Shown here piece after piece: positions 1-9,529 of a DNA stretch of 64,000 nucleotides. Position numbers and translations under genes: made by a program. The DNA is from Aureliella sp046290675 (GTDB lineage: Bacteria; Planctomycetota; Planctomycetia; Pirellulales; Pirellulaceae): the NCBI GenBank assembly GCA_046290675.1, contig JBKAHA010000001.1:1-64000 (forward strand). Direction: 5' to 3'. How positions within the stretch are numbered: position 1 is the stretch's first letter; every line of letters starts with the position of its first letter. The notes under the pieces are model-generated. The model was not told the DNA's origin and ran no database searches. It saw nothing but the letters and a program-made list of their open reading frames with translations.

Positions 1-89
1 CCAATAGATCGGTTGCGCAAACGCATCTGCAAAAACTGAAATGACTGTGCCATTCCGGTCTGGCACCTTCCGATCGCTCACAGCGAAGA

Positions 90-635
90 TCAAGCTAGCC
101 TCGGGTTTCCGGAGTCATTCATATTCAGTGCATTTTCGAATAGCTCGCGGTTGATGCCACGTTCTACGAAAACGCTATGAACGCCAATGGCCGAGATGTC
201 GTGAATGTTCCGAATCTCGTCATCGAAGAAGACCATGTTGCTCAATTCAACTCCGCTTTCTCGTTGAATTGCACCAAAATGTTTTGTCTTTCGCGTCGGA
301 TAAATCTCTTCGTACTGAAAACGATCTCGGATTTTCAATCGCTCTAGCAGCTCGGCAGCCCACTTGGGCTGCTCCGTGCGCGACGCGATTCCCATTTCGA
401 TACCGCGCTTCTCACATTCGTTCAGAATCCATTCGACATCTGGGTAGAGGCGTATCTGCGCCCCTCGCGAATCGACGACCCGCCCGCCAGGTTTTCCCTC
501 CGCTGGAGCATCCGTCACTTCCTCGGCATACCCGTTGAAGGGCGGGGTCAAGCAATCGCACCAAGTCCCGCCACAATCCCAGAGCGTAAAATCTAAATCG
601 AAGACAACTAGTTGCGTTTCGTTCGAACTCACCAT
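90..635 (-). CDS. Magnesium-dependent phosphatase-1 (MDP-1) family HAD hydrolase
   Basis: A 181-residue cytoplasmic HAD-superfamily phosphatase. The catalytic motif is FDLDFTLWD with the nucleophile and acid/base aspartates at D13 and D15; the second motif is ASRT near residue 85 and the acidic third motif is FFDDEIRNI near 137-145. The DxDxTLW signature plus FFDDExRNI is what distinguishes the acid-phosphatase/MDP-1 branch from other HAD enzymes. Length is close to that of eukaryotic MDP-1 (about 165-180). In that family the substrate is a protein or sugar phosphate; nothing here fixes which. There is a 20-30 residue Pro/Gly-rich insertion between motif I and the cap-less core. It is transcribed divergently from the gene at 790. 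Confidence 0.85.
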   Translation of the reverse strand: MVSSNETQLVVFDLDFTLWDCGGTWCDCLTPPFNGYAEEVTDAPAEGKPGGRVVDSRGAQIRLYPDVEWILNECEKRGIEMGIASRTEQPKWAAELLERLKIRDRFQYEEIYPTRKTKHFGAIQRESGVELSNMVFFDDEIRNIHDISAIGVHSVFVERGINRELFENALNMNDSGNPRLA

Positions 636-789
636 GGCGACTCAAAAGACCTCCAGCTCAGCAAAATTGAGGAATCATCGGACGCATTAAACGAGACATT
701 GAAACTCCTCGAGTGTTTGATTAGCAACCGAGCTGTTTCCGGCGAAATCCCAGGCGACACCTCACGCAAGATACTCAGAAAGCACCAAC

Positions 790-1514
790 ATGCAGTCCCC
801 AACTCGCCCGATCGCTCGCATGAATCACATGCTCGCAGTCCTCGCTCTGCTGTCGATGTTTGGCTACCCGTGTGCAGCCGAAGACGGTGCTACTAGTGAC
901 GCAAGCTGGCCCGATTTGTCCCAGCTTCCTTTGAGCTCGGATGTCCTACACGAATCCACGCGGAAATTATCCGGTCTGCTCTCAAGTTTCCATATGCGTG
1001 TCATGAGAAAGGAGGAATTTCCAGGCCAGTCAAGCGAGCACGCAATTCAAGAGTCTCAACTAGCTGATCATTTCGCTGCATTCAAGCGACATCAACTAGC
1101 AAGCCGTCAGAAACCTCGTGAGGAGCTCTTGAAACTTGATTGGAATTTCAGGTTGATCTCGAAAGATGGATTTGCGAACAACTTTCTGAGAATCAGCGCA
1201 GGTGGCTCTTCTCTCAGCACATTGTGACGAACGGATACAAGGGCATTGATTGCGGTTGGCTGGCAACCGCCTTGGATCTTAGTCCTGAGGCCCTGGATGA
1301 AATTCGGGCTGCGGTCAGCGAAGTAAAACGAAGACTCAAGGATTCAAAGCCAAGCCTAGTCAGCCGAGACTCGGACGAGTGGCCGGCCTATGTTCAATCG
1401 CTCCGGGATTACTACGCGAAACTGAGGAAATCGGAAGACGAACTCATCATTCCACTGCTTAGTGAGCGACAGCAGGAGTTTGTCCGCACTGCGGAACAGT
1501 TCGCTGAGCGTTAA
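790..1514 (+). pseudogene. Small secreted planctomycete protein, broken by a frameshift near 1135
   Basis: The first part (from 790, alternative ATG at 820) begins with a signal peptide ending around PCAAED and runs as a helical, charged sequence up to about KPREELLKLD. From about 1140 the protein-like reading continues in another frame (LERWICEQLSENQRRWLF..., to the stop at 1514), while the original frame degrades and stops at 1227. Joined, the two parts give one protein of about 240 residues whose second half resembles the short planctomycete exported proteins with repeated helical segments containing L-Q-R/L-E-Q and DLSPEALDEI type motifs. An in-frame TGA sits at 1137-1139 in the second frame, so the shift must lie just around there. 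It could be a real mutation, programmed frameshifting, or a sequencing error. Function is not recognised. Confidence 0.5.
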
Positions 1515-1761
1515 AGAACTGTCGATCAGCTTCCATTTGCCAGCAGGTCGCGAGGACCACACAGCGACTGACGCAGCTGAATTGCTACTAAGTCGATTCA
1601 ACAGCCTCCCTCGACAGGATTGCCGGGCATGTTCTCATCGATATGCCCGTTTCAGCGTTTGCCAATTCCGAACCGACGAAGCGAACAAGAACGCCCCGAG
1701 ACGAAGTCTCACTATCCGTTGCGAATATTCCGATTCTGAGTTTCCCAACTCCTGCGAAACG

Positions 1762-2025
1762 CTAGCTGGCTGGAGAACCACTTCCAACAATTTCGGTTGC
1801 CACAAGTTCGTCGTTCCCAATCTCATGCTTCTCCTCCTCGGTTGCCTCTATTCTCTTGGCAGCACCGTTATCTGTGGTATCCCCTTGGAGGGGCCCGTTG
1901 CGGCACAACACGTGCCCCCTTTCGCAATAAATCCAGACATAACCGTTCGGCATCACCAATGCGCTATATGCGAATCGAATGGACTGTACAGCAATCCACA
2001 CATCTCCACATTTCGGGTGTGACAT
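1762..2025 (-). CDS. Small cysteine-containing hypothetical protein
   Basis: An 87-residue reading starting MSHPKCGDVWIAV, with aromatic-rich core and a second cluster YCERGHVLC, so Cys6, Cys34, His37 and Cys40 could form a small metal site. The C-terminal half is acidic and low in hydrophobics. A purine-rich AAGGAAGG lies about a dozen bases upstream of the chosen ATG; the frame stays open another 56 codons upstream, but that extension reads less like protein. It is divergent from the protease gene at 2177. An opposite-strand open frame covers the same bases, so this is a moderate call only. No function assigned. Bases 1515-1761 hold no convincing gene. Confidence 0.4.
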   Translation of the reverse strand: MSHPKCGDVWIAVQSIRFAYSALVMPNGYVWIYCERGHVLCRNGPLQGDTTDNGAAKRIEATEEEKHEIGNDELVATEIVGSGSPAS

Positions 2026-2161
2026 AGCTCGGGATTTCCTTCCTTGAGACGTTGAGGGTGCACAGTGATCGAGCTGAGCAATGGCAGCATACGCTGCATC
2101 GCCGCGGCTACGAGCCGAGATCAAGAACGCTTGGGTCGCGAAGATGTAGATAGATACAATC

Positions 2162-2176
2162 AAAAAGGAGTAGCCA
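2162..2176 (+). promoter_or_regulatory. Strong Shine-Dalgarno site for the subtilisin-like protease
   Basis: AAAAAGGAG at 2162-2170, six bases before a GTG at 2177. It is unusually good for this genome and is the reason for choosing the GTG start over the ATG at 2216. Confidence 0.6.
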
Positions 2177-4270
2177 GTGGCATTGTTCCACAAGGGACTA
2201 TGGTGGAAAACGCGAATGAATCGCGAACAATCTCAAAACGCTACCAAAGGACGATTTAGAACAACCAAGTCAGGGCTAACACTGGAACCGCTAGAAGAGC
2301 GAGCGCTACTGGCAGGTGACTGCGGCGTGACTCCCGTCATGGCCACTGTCTTCGCCGCGTCCGACGTGCCGGGTACCGAAGCGGTGGAAACCGATGTGCA
2401 GACATCGAACGATGCAGGCACTGAATTCGCCGAGCGAACCATCCTCGATCTAGAGGAAGCGGACGACCTAGCGAGTCTGGACTCCGACTCAGCCGGAGCC
2501 TTGAACTTCTCAGCATCCGATGCAGGCTCTTCAAGATCGTCGGCACAGAACTTAGGAGTCATTGTCGGACAGCAAACCCTGCCAGGCTCACTCTCCTACT
2601 TTGATCGGCTCGATGTATTTCGATTCGATGTGCAAACTGAATCCGCAACCAACCTCTCGTTAACCGGAATGTGGGGCGACGCGGATCTGTTGCTTGCGGA
2701 TTCCAACGGCAGGATTTTCGCTAGTTCCACCAACTCAGGAAACTCGAACGAATCTTTGTCCGCCGATTTGCTACCGGGCGCCTACTATGTAGCGGCACAG
2801 GCTCGCTCGTTCTGGGGAACGTCCTACCGCCTGAATTTTGACGTCACAGCGGCAACGCCTCCGGCCGAATCGGTACCACCCAACACCTCGCCGACGGCAG
2901 ACCAACCTCCCGGCGCGTCGACACCATCCTCGCCACCCCCTGGCAATCAAGTGGTTGAACCACTTGCAGATGCACCCTACTTTGGTAGTCAACAGGACTG
3001 GAACCTGAACTCGATTAACGCTCCAGAAGCATGGCAAGCCGGGTACACAGGCCAAGGTGTTACCGTTGCGATCGTCGACACGGGGGTCGACTTAGACCAT
3101 CCTGATCTCGTCACAAACTTGTTTGTGAATCCTGGCGAGATCCCAGGAAATGGACTCGACGACGATCAAAATGGCTACGTAGACGACGTCCATGGATACG
3201 ACTTTGTTGATCGGGACGCGAACCCGAATGATGGGAACGGACATGGAACTCACGTAGCCGGCTCTGTAGCCGCTGCCAATAACGGCGTGGGTGCCACGGG
3301 GGTCGCTCCCGATGCCAAGATTCTGCCGGTCCGTGTCTTGGGTGACAATGGATCCGGTAGTACGCGCAGTGTCGCCGACGGCATTCGCTACGCCGCCGAC
3401 CTTGGGGCCCAAGTCATCAATTTGAGCCTGGGTGGGGGGTACAGCCAGGCCGTCGCAGCAGCGATCAATTACGCAAACTCACTGGGCTCGATCGTGATTG
3501 CTGCCGCAGGTAACGAAGGTGCGTCCGTACCGAGCTACCCGGCGCGGCTCAGCTCTGGATACAACAACGTTCTTTCTGTCGGCGCGTTCAACTCAAGTAG
3601 TCAGATCGCCGGATTTAGCAATCGAGTTGGAAGCAGCAACGCATCTCAGGTCGACGCGCCCGGAGTCAGTGTCTACTCAACATATCTGAATGGCTCCTAT
3701 TCACGTTTGAGCGGAACTAGCATGGCCAGCCCACATGTTGCCGGTGTTGCCGCGTTAGCGCTCTCGGCCAATCCTTCGCTCTCGCCTTCGACACTACGCG
3801 AGTACTTGCAAACGGGCACGACCAGCCAAGCTCGCGGATCGGATGCTGTGGGAATCGTGAATGCGGCCACGACAGTCGCGTACGCTATTGCAGGTACCAC
3901 AGGCACCGGCGTAGGGGCCACGAATAACGCGTCCTTCCAAGGCAGTGCAAATGCGAGTCAAACCAATGCGCGGATGCTACCGGGACTTGCGACTCCACCG
4001 GTCGAACGCCCAAAAGCTTCGTCGCTGCGTTCATCGTTCGGTTCAACCAATGCATCTGTCGAAATCGACTCACTTTATAGTCTGGCGACGGCAAGTGAAT
4101 TAGATCCGCATTCGTTAGCCGAACCGACGTCTCTGCAGACCCGAGACGTTGGTGTTCGTGACCGCATTTTCGCAGAAGAAATGCTAAGTGAATTCACCGA
4201 GGCGGAAGAAAGTTCCCTCCATCAAATTGCTGCACAATTCGAAACGCCTGGTGTCGAACGAATCGGATGA
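2177..4270 (+). CDS. Secreted subtilisin-family (S8) serine protease with PPC domain
   Basis: A 697-residue exported endoprotease. The catalytic triad is complete: D301 in AIVDTGVDLDHPDL, H356 in GNGHGTHVAG, S515 in GTSMASPHVAG, with the oxyanion segment AAAGNEG near residue 440. The N-terminus lacks an ordinary signal peptide but has basic residues followed by LTLEPLEERALLAG (about 34-47), a motif found at the start of many planctomycete cell-surface proteins. Residues 120-225 look like a bacterial pre-peptidase C-terminal (PPC) beta-sandwich, followed by a Pro/Thr/Ser linker to about 260. The last 120 residues after the catalytic domain have no recognised fold. GTG start supported by the SD site at 2162. 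Probably anchored to or released from the cell surface for protein degradation; substrate unknown. Confidence 0.9.
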   Translation: MALFHKGLWWKTRMNREQSQNATKGRFRTTKSGLTLEPLEERALLAGDCGVTPVMATVFAASDVPGTEAVETDVQTSNDAGTEFAERTILDLEEADDLASLDSDSAGALNFSASDAGSSRSSAQNLGVIVGQQTLPGSLSYFDRLDVFRFDVQTESATNLSLTGMWGDADLLLADSNGRIFASSTNSGNSNESLSADLLPGAYYVAAQARSFWGTSYRLNFDVTAATPPAESVPPNTSPTADQPPGASTPSSPPPGNQVVEPLADAPYFGSQQDWNLNSINAPEAWQAGYTGQGVTVAIVDTGVDLDHPDLVTNLFVNPGEIPGNGLDDDQNGYVDDVHGYDFVDRDANPNDGNGHGTHVAGSVAAANNGVGATGVAPDAKILPVRVLGDNGSGSTRSVADGIRYAADLGAQVINLSLGGGYSQAVAAAINYANSLGSIVIAAAGNEGASVPSYPARLSSGYNNVLSVGAFNSSSQIAGFSNRVGSSNASQVDAPGVSVYSTYLNGSYSRLSGTSMASPHVAGVAALALSANPSLSPSTLREYLQTGTTSQARGSDAVGIVNAATTVAYAIAGTTGTGVGATNNASFQGSANASQTNARMLPGLATPPVERPKASSLRSSFGSTNASVEIDSLYSLATASELDPHSLAEPTSLQTRDVGVRDRIFAEEMLSEFTEAEESSLHQIAAQFETPGVERIG

Positions 4271-4395
4271 TCTGAGGCAACTGTAACCCCAATAGGGGCT
4301 TCTTCGGCCCAGAGGTTTGTTCGAATTTGCAACGGCGAGCAGCTCTGGTGCGTGGACCAATCGGAATTAAGTTCAGAGCCGTTCGCACTCCGTCG

Positions 4396-4626
4396 CTACT
4401 CGCTTTCATTCTCTGTAGAGGAGCTGCCACATTTGGCCGACTCCGAACCGCCGAAGACACCGGTTGCCCCCATCGCGGCGCCTAAACTGAGTCCGATTGC
4501 AATTCCTAGCGCGAGGTTGTCTAGGGCTACCCCGAGAGAAACACCTATGGAGGTTCCTACTCCAATGCCGAGAGCCATTGAGTTCGACGCCTCACCTTTT
4601 TGACTACAGCCCTTTTCTTCAACCAT
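4396..4626 (-). CDS. Small glycine-zipper membrane protein
   Basis: 76 residues with a central 40-residue stretch of repeated G-x-x-x-G/A-x-x-x-G spacing (GIGVGTSIGVSLGVALDN, then ALGIAIGLSLGAAMG). The two halves read as two membrane helices joined by an Asp-Asn turn, a pattern seen in small uncharacterised bacterial membrane proteins. N- and C-termini are charged or polar and each carries one Cys. Such glycine zippers pack helices tightly and can oligomerise. It is convergent with the protease and lies upstream of the aldehyde dehydrogenase on the same strand, separated by 249 bases in which nothing else is seen. Function unknown. Confidence 0.7.
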   Translation of the reverse strand: MVEEKGCSQKGEASNSMALGIGVGTSIGVSLGVALDNLALGIAIGLSLGAAMGATGVFGGSESAKCGSSSTENESE

Positions 4627-4875
4627 CGCTTCGCACTTTCAGTTTCTTTTCTCGCCCAACCGACTCAATCCAACCGCCCAATTCAAGCTGATTCGAGCAA
4701 GGTCGCATCAGCCAAAATCAGCCTAACCAACTTGGCCGGAAATTTGTCGGGGCCAGGCGCACAGAATCAATTTTCATGAAAAGCGACCAGAAAAGCCGCG
4801 TTTTCTGCATATCCCGAGGCAGTTTCCAGATTTGGAGCAGGTCAGACCCGATTCGTCATAGACGTAATCTAGATA

Positions 4876-6465
4876 CTAGGAATCTATGTCGTCCGTTGTC
4901 CATTTCTTATCGACGAACCGATAAGCCCCTGTCGGGTTCTTGTTCTGCAGAATCGCAGGCAATCTGGCCGGACGAATTCCATCGTAACAAGTCAATTTCG
5001 CGAATCTCGGAATGCTCGCAGGTATTCCCACCGCAGTAAAACCCGGGTGGCCGGTTGCTGGAAACGGCCCACCGTGATTCATGGCCGGGCTGACAGCGAC
5101 TCCCGTCGGCATCTTGTCATTGAGAACTCGCCCTACCTTCGAAGCCAAGATCGGTGCAAGCTGGTCGTAGGCTTCGTCGTCACGCCCATCGGCAGCTGAA
5201 TAAACACAACCGGTCAAGTTGCCTTCTAGAGACTTCAGTACCGCAGCCATCTCATCGATCGATTCCGCCACAACGACCAAAGAAGCGTTTCCGAAGGCCT
5301 CGGTCTGAAAGACTTCAGGAGCTTCCACAAATTTCTTACCATCGACTCGCAGGAGCGTGTTTTGGACGCTGCAAGTATTCTCAACTACCTCACCACCGCA
5401 CAACAGCTCAGCACCTGCACCGGTGAGGGTCGCAAGAGCTGAAGTTAATGAACTTTGCACGCTCTGCGAAAGCAGCGTTCCTGGGGCGGCAGCTTCGAAT
5501 CGCTCCTTGACCGAAGATATAAAACTCTCCGTCTCATTGCCGGCCAACGCGAGAACCAACCCCGGGTTCGTACAGAACTGCCCCGTGCCCATCAAAACAC
5601 TGGTAACGAATTCGTCGACAATCTCGCCGCCGCGCTGTGCGAAGGCGCCTGGCAACATAACAACAGGATTTACACTGGACAGCTCCAAATAAATGGGAGT
5701 CCCAGTCGCGTCAGCTGCCGCTTTCAATTTCAGCCCAGCTCCGCGGGATCCAGTGTAACCAACCGCTGCACAACGCGGGTCACTGACTAGCTTCGCACCA
5801 TCCTCGTGGGACACACGGTAAATCAATTGGACGGTCGCCGCGGGAAGCCCCGTCTTTTCAATCGCAATAGCAGCCAATTCAGCCAACTTCTTCGTCGTCC
5901 CGGGATGCGAGGTATTCGCCTTACCAATAACGGGATTGCCCGCCGCTATGGCCGCTGCAAAATCTCCTCCGGAAACACTACCGAAAGCAAATGGAAAATT
6001 ATTTGGCCCAAAGACGCAGACGGGACCAATCGCTTCCATGACGGAACGGATGTCCGTCGCAGTATCGATGGTGGCCTGAGCCCAAGTCCCATCGCGCGCC
6101 GCAGCAGCGGCTTGACGCAGCTGTCCAGAGGTCCTGGGCCCCTCGACCTTGGCCAACCGTGGTTCGACCGGCAATCCTGTTTCCAGATTCGCGATGCTTG
6201 CCAATTCGTCGATATTCGAATCGATCAAATCCGCGTAAGCTTCCAAGAACTCCGCGATTCGTTCGGCGGGTAACCTTCGAAGCTCTTCGGCGGCAGAAAC
6301 GGCCGCATCCAAAGCGATTTCGCAATCGTGCCAAGAACTGACAGGGAATGCGTCCGCAATAACCTCGCAGGCAGCGGGATTGTAAGCTTGGAAAGTTGAC
6401 GTCGAGTTCCCTGGTTGCCAGCTTCCTGCCAATAGAACCGGCTCATGCTCAGTCACCGTTGCCAT
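4876..6465 (-). CDS. NADP-type aldehyde dehydrogenase, likely 2-oxoglutarate semialdehyde dehydrogenase
   Basis: A 529-residue aldehyde dehydrogenase superfamily enzyme. The catalytic Cys is C298 in GQFCTNPG and the general base E261 in YLELSSVNP; the cofactor region includes FGPNNFPFAFG and GYTGSRGAG. The FPFAFGS and GQFCTNPG forms are those of the subgroup that oxidises 2,5-dioxopentanoate (2-oxoglutarate semialdehyde) to 2-oxoglutarate, the last step in non-phosphorylating pentose, glucarate and hydroxyproline catabolism. Substrate assignment is therefore by subgroup resemblance, not proof. The neighbours are not obviously in the same pathway. Cytoplasmic. The 230 bases upstream (6466-6695) show no gene. 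Confidence 0.85.
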   Translation of the reverse strand: MATVTEHEPVLLAGSWQPGNSTSTFQAYNPAACEVIADAFPVSSWHDCEIALDAAVSAAEELRRLPAERIAEFLEAYADLIDSNIDELASIANLETGLPVEPRLAKVEGPRTSGQLRQAAAAARDGTWAQATIDTATDIRSVMEAIGPVCVFGPNNFPFAFGSVSGGDFAAAIAAGNPVIGKANTSHPGTTKKLAELAAIAIEKTGLPAATVQLIYRVSHEDGAKLVSDPRCAAVGYTGSRGAGLKLKAAADATGTPIYLELSSVNPVVMLPGAFAQRGGEIVDEFVTSVLMGTGQFCTNPGLVLALAGNETESFISSVKERFEAAAPGTLLSQSVQSSLTSALATLTGAGAELLCGGEVVENTCSVQNTLLRVDGKKFVEAPEVFQTEAFGNASLVVVAESIDEMAAVLKSLEGNLTGCVYSAADGRDDEAYDQLAPILASKVGRVLNDKMPTGVAVSPAMNHGGPFPATGHPGFTAVGIPASIPRFAKLTCYDGIRPARLPAILQNKNPTGAYRFVDKKWTTDDIDS

Positions 6466-6695
6466 GATGGTCTAACTCCACAAATGTGATGATTGTTTAA
6501 TGGTTCGATTTCATTTCGACTCTTCTGGACTCAAGGATGGAACCCCTAGAAGGCCACCTGGAGTTTCCCGCGGCGAGCACGGATCCCCATTGTAGATATT
6601 TCTTTCGCTGAGAGAATGCGGCTCGGTCCCGCGGCGGCTTCCCACAACAGAGCTTGAGGCAAGATTTAGCCGCGCAGCGCCGAAGTGCGTGCAAT

Positions 6696-7652
6696 TCACG
6701 CATTCGATGAGGCGACGTCGGCCAAGATTTGAGTCAGAGAATTCTCAGGTTGCCATCCGATCAGTCGCTTAGCCTTCTCGATACTTGGCACTCGACGCTG
6801 CATATCCTCAAAACCGTCGCCGTAGACAGCTTCGTAGCTTAGATGTTCAATCGTCGATTGACTGTTGAGTTCGGCAATCACCTTCTCGGCAAGCCCGAGA
6901 ATCGTGATCTCTTCCTCACTACCCAAGTTGACGACTTGCCCGCGCGCCTCATCGCACTGCATCAGTCCCACCAGACCACGCACGACGTCGGCAACATGGC
7001 AGAAGCACCGGGATTGATTCCCTTCACCGTGGACAAACAATGTTTCACCACGACGGGCGCGGTCAATAAAATTTGGGATTACCATTCCATATTGGCCCGT
7101 CTGGCGGGGTCCAACGGTGTTGAACAATCGAACAACGACCACAGGAAGCCGGCTCGATTTCCAATAGGCCATCGCTAGGAACTCGTCCAGCGCCTTCGCA
7201 CACGCGTAGGCCCAACGGTGCTTGGTCGTCGGACCTGCCAACCGGTCTCCATCTTCTTCGAACGGTACCGATGTCGATTTGCCGTAGACTTCCGAAGTCG
7301 AAGTCAACAGCGTTGGCTTTCGATATCGATTCGCCTGCTCGAGAACGATCTGTGTTCCTGAGACAATCGTATCGATCGTCTCAACAGGCTTCTCCATGAT
7401 CAGTTTCACACCCACTGCCGATGCCAAATGGTAAACGACATCGGATTCGCCGACGGCTTCGTGAACGAAGTCTTTATCCGTCACGCTACCGACAAGAACA
7501 CGAAAATCACTATTGGATTCCAGGTGCTGAACGTTCGAGATCTTGCCCGTCGACAGGTCGTCCAGGACCGTTACTCGGTGACCTGCTGATAGAAGGGATT
7601 CAGCGAGATGGGACCCAATGAATCCACAACCACCGGTGATCAGATAATGCAT
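6696..7652 (-). CDS. NAD-dependent nucleotide-sugar epimerase/dehydratase
   Basis: 318 residues, extended short-chain dehydrogenase fold. The N-terminal NAD-binding motif is GGCGFIGSHL (7-16), the catalytic Tyr/Lys pair is Y149 and K153 in WAYACAKALDEF, and the Ser/Thr partner lies in LLTSTSEVYG (115-124). The RLFNTVGPRQ segment is typical of GalE-like and UDP-glucuronate decarboxylase-like enzymes acting on UDP- or dTDP-sugars. Exact sugar specificity cannot be read. The hairpin at 7687-7708 lies in its 5-prime leader. Likely supplies sugars for envelope or exopolysaccharide. Confidence 0.85.
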   Translation of the reverse strand: MHYLITGGCGFIGSHLAESLLSAGHRVTVLDDLSTGKISNVQHLESNSDFRVLVGSVTDKDFVHEAVGESDVVYHLASAVGVKLIMEKPVETIDTIVSGTQIVLEQANRYRKPTLLTSTSEVYGKSTSVPFEEDGDRLAGPTTKHRWAYACAKALDEFLAMAYWKSSRLPVVVVRLFNTVGPRQTGQYGMVIPNFIDRARRGETLFVHGEGNQSRCFCHVADVVRGLVGLMQCDEARGQVVNLGSEEEITILGLAEKVIAELNSQSTIEHLSYEAVYGDGFEDMQRRVPSIEKAKRLIGWQPENSLTQILADVASSNA

Positions 7653-7686
7653 CGAAACGCCTGGCCTAAAACATTCAACAGTACCC

Positions 7687-7708
7687 CCCCTGCATCGAAA
7701 AGCAGGGG
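7687..7708 (-). promoter_or_regulatory. Leader hairpin upstream of the epimerase
   Basis: Perfect 7-bp inverted repeat CCCCTGC (7687-7693) and GCAGGGG (7702-7708) with an 8-base loop, 35-56 bases before the epimerase start on the minus strand. It could be a 5-prime UTR structure or the end of an upstream transcript; there is no T-run on either side. Confidence 0.35.
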
Positions 7709-7903
7709 TGACCGCCTAGTTCACTAACGATATCGTCCAAACGAGAAGCAAACTCGTAGCAACGCCTAACCGTCGGATGAAGTTCCTACCGCTCTCGCTC
7801 TGACGTGTGAGATGACTCCCATGCGGTCAAAGAGGAATGGCAAGCATAGGCTACATCGCCTTGAACGACTAGCTAGCTTGCTTGGCATTCAGGGCGAATC
7901 GGA

Positions 7904-7952
7904 GTTGGAGCTTTGGCATTTCCCTCTCTGTGCCAGAGAGGCCCACTCCAAC
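7904..7952. other. Nested inverted repeat between the MFS gene and the epimerase
   Basis: Outer arms GTTGGAG (7904-7910) and CTCCAAC (7946-7952) enclose inner arms CCTCTCTG (7923-7930) and CAGAGAGG (7934-7941) with a 3-base loop. It sits downstream of the MFS gene end (8138) on the minus strand, so a rho-dependent or atypical terminator is possible; no U-tract follows. The rest of 7709-8137 shows no convincing gene. Confidence 0.4.
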
Positions 7953-8137
7953 CTAATTCCTCCACGAACCGATTTACATGTGCCGGCACGGACGGGGGAG
8001 TTGGGATACGCTCGAACCGACTTCGCAAAGGAAAACTCGGATTAGCCCTGGCTTGGTATTCCGCGGGCTGCCAGCTCATAAAAAAATGATTGCGAATCGA
8101 ATCACCTTTAAAACAGTGAGCTGACCAAGCAACCTGG

Positions 8138-9529
8138 CTAGGGTTCGCTTCCAACCTCACGCGACATTGCCGGCCCGATCATCGTAACTGCCGAAGCCAG
8201 ACACAGAATTCCCAGAGCGGCAAACATCCCCTGGTAGCCGAAGTGTTCACCGATCATGCCCAACGCCGGAGCTCCTATGAGCGTGCCAAAATCCAGCATC
8301 ATGAGAGCCAAGGCGGACGCAGTTCCACGATACTCCGTGGGAAATGGGGCGATCGTCAATGAGGTCATTGTGTGGAACGTGAGGCCGTGCCCGAGTCCAA
8401 TCAAAGCAGCTGGGAGTGCCAACATCCAAGGAGTATCGGGTCCGACGACCAAGAAGGAACAAACGCCGATAGCCATGGTTGCGAGCCCCATGCACAGGAC
8501 TTTCTCCGCTCCAATCCGATCCGGCAATTTCCTCAGTCCCAGCCGGAAGAGCATCCCACAGCCTGCGTAGCACCAGAAAAAGTAGCCGATTTCGGAAACA
8601 CCAGACAGCTGAATCGGAGCTTCATCGATGTAGCTAGCCAAAAAGACAAACGGTACCGTCATGCACACACCGAAAATCAAATCGACCAAGATGATCCGCC
8701 CGGGCCAGTAGCGAATCGAAATCTGAAAGAACTCTGACAATCCAAACGACTGAGGTTGCACGCGTTTCGGCGGACTTCTCAGGAAGGTCAACAGCAGCAG
8801 CGGCACGACGTTCGCCACCGCTGCAACGATGAATAGAAACTCAAAATCGATGCGCTCTCGACTGCCTGCTCCCAGAAAGAGATCACCAAGCAATGGCCCC
8901 ATAAACATGCCAACAAAACCGCCCACACCAAGCGTTCCAATTGCTTCGGTACGCCTTCGTTCGGGAGCGATCTGCGAAATGTAGGTCAAACTGCTGGCAA
9001 AGACCAATGCAGCCCCAAGCACGTTTGCGGCCCGCAACATGTAGAGCATCGGCCCGACATCGCCCAGGATCAGGTTTGCAATCGCTGCAATCGAGAAGAC
9101 GATGTAACCGGCAGCCCAAGTCGTCTTGGCTCCGAGAATATTGATGCTCTGCGCCAACGTTGGCCGCAGCACTAGACCAGCTGCCGCGCCGAGTCCCATG
9201 ACCCATCCAATTTCGGTCAAGTCTCCGCCCAAGAATTCAATCCAGCGGGCGTAGTGCGCTAAAAGCGTATTGGCGACGACAAAGCACGTCTGGCTGATAA
9301 AGGTGAGCAGAAAATTGCGATCATAAATCGGCTCATCGCTCGCTGCAGTCCGTTCGCGATCGTCTCCCCGCTCGTGGCCGATTTGATTCGAATCGGTATC
9401 CATCTCGCCAACCGTCCGGACCTCTAGTCCACTCGGTCCAACGCTCGAGCGTCCAAATTCGCGCGTGAGATCTCCGCTAGTTGCATCAAGCGGATCAGCG
9501 TCGTCACGAACTGTGTTGGATCGAATCAA
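8138..9529 (-). CDS. Major facilitator superfamily transporter
   Basis: 463 residues with about 12 hydrophobic helices from residue 75 onward, typical of MFS permeases in the inner membrane. The inter-helix signature ISQIAPERRRTEAIG resembles the loop motif of the drug/sugar exporter branch, and a second-half equivalent IAPFPTEYRGTASA occurs around residue 395. The first 70 residues are hydrophilic and acid-rich and contain an internal Met (near residue 43), so the true start may be later. Substrate unknown; the resemblance is to multidrug or small-metabolite efflux proteins. Confidence 0.85.
   Translation of the reverse strand: MIRSNTVRDDADPLDATSGDLTREFGRSSVGPSGLEVRTVGEMDTDSNQIGHERGDDRERTAASDEPIYDRNFLLTFISQTCFVVANTLLAHYARWIEFLGGDLTEIGWVMGLGAAAGLVLRPTLAQSINILGAKTTWAAGYIVFSIAAIANLILGDVGPMLYMLRAANVLGAALVFASSLTYISQIAPERRRTEAIGTLGVGGFVGMFMGPLLGDLFLGAGSRERIDFEFLFIVAAVANVVPLLLLTFLRSPPKRVQPQSFGLSEFFQISIRYWPGRIILVDLIFGVCMTVPFVFLASYIDEAPIQLSGVSEIGYFFWCYAGCGMLFRLGLRKLPDRIGAEKVLCMGLATMAIGVCSFLVVGPDTPWMLALPAALIGLGHGLTFHTMTSLTIAPFPTEYRGTASALALMMLDFGTLIGAPALGMIGEHFGYQGMFAALGILCLASAVTMIGPAMSREVGSEP

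Noticed and set aside
1462..2022. 186-codon plus-strand open frame
   Set aside because: Composition reads as noise, no ribosome site or family resemblance; the opposite-strand short frame with clustered Cys is somewhat better.
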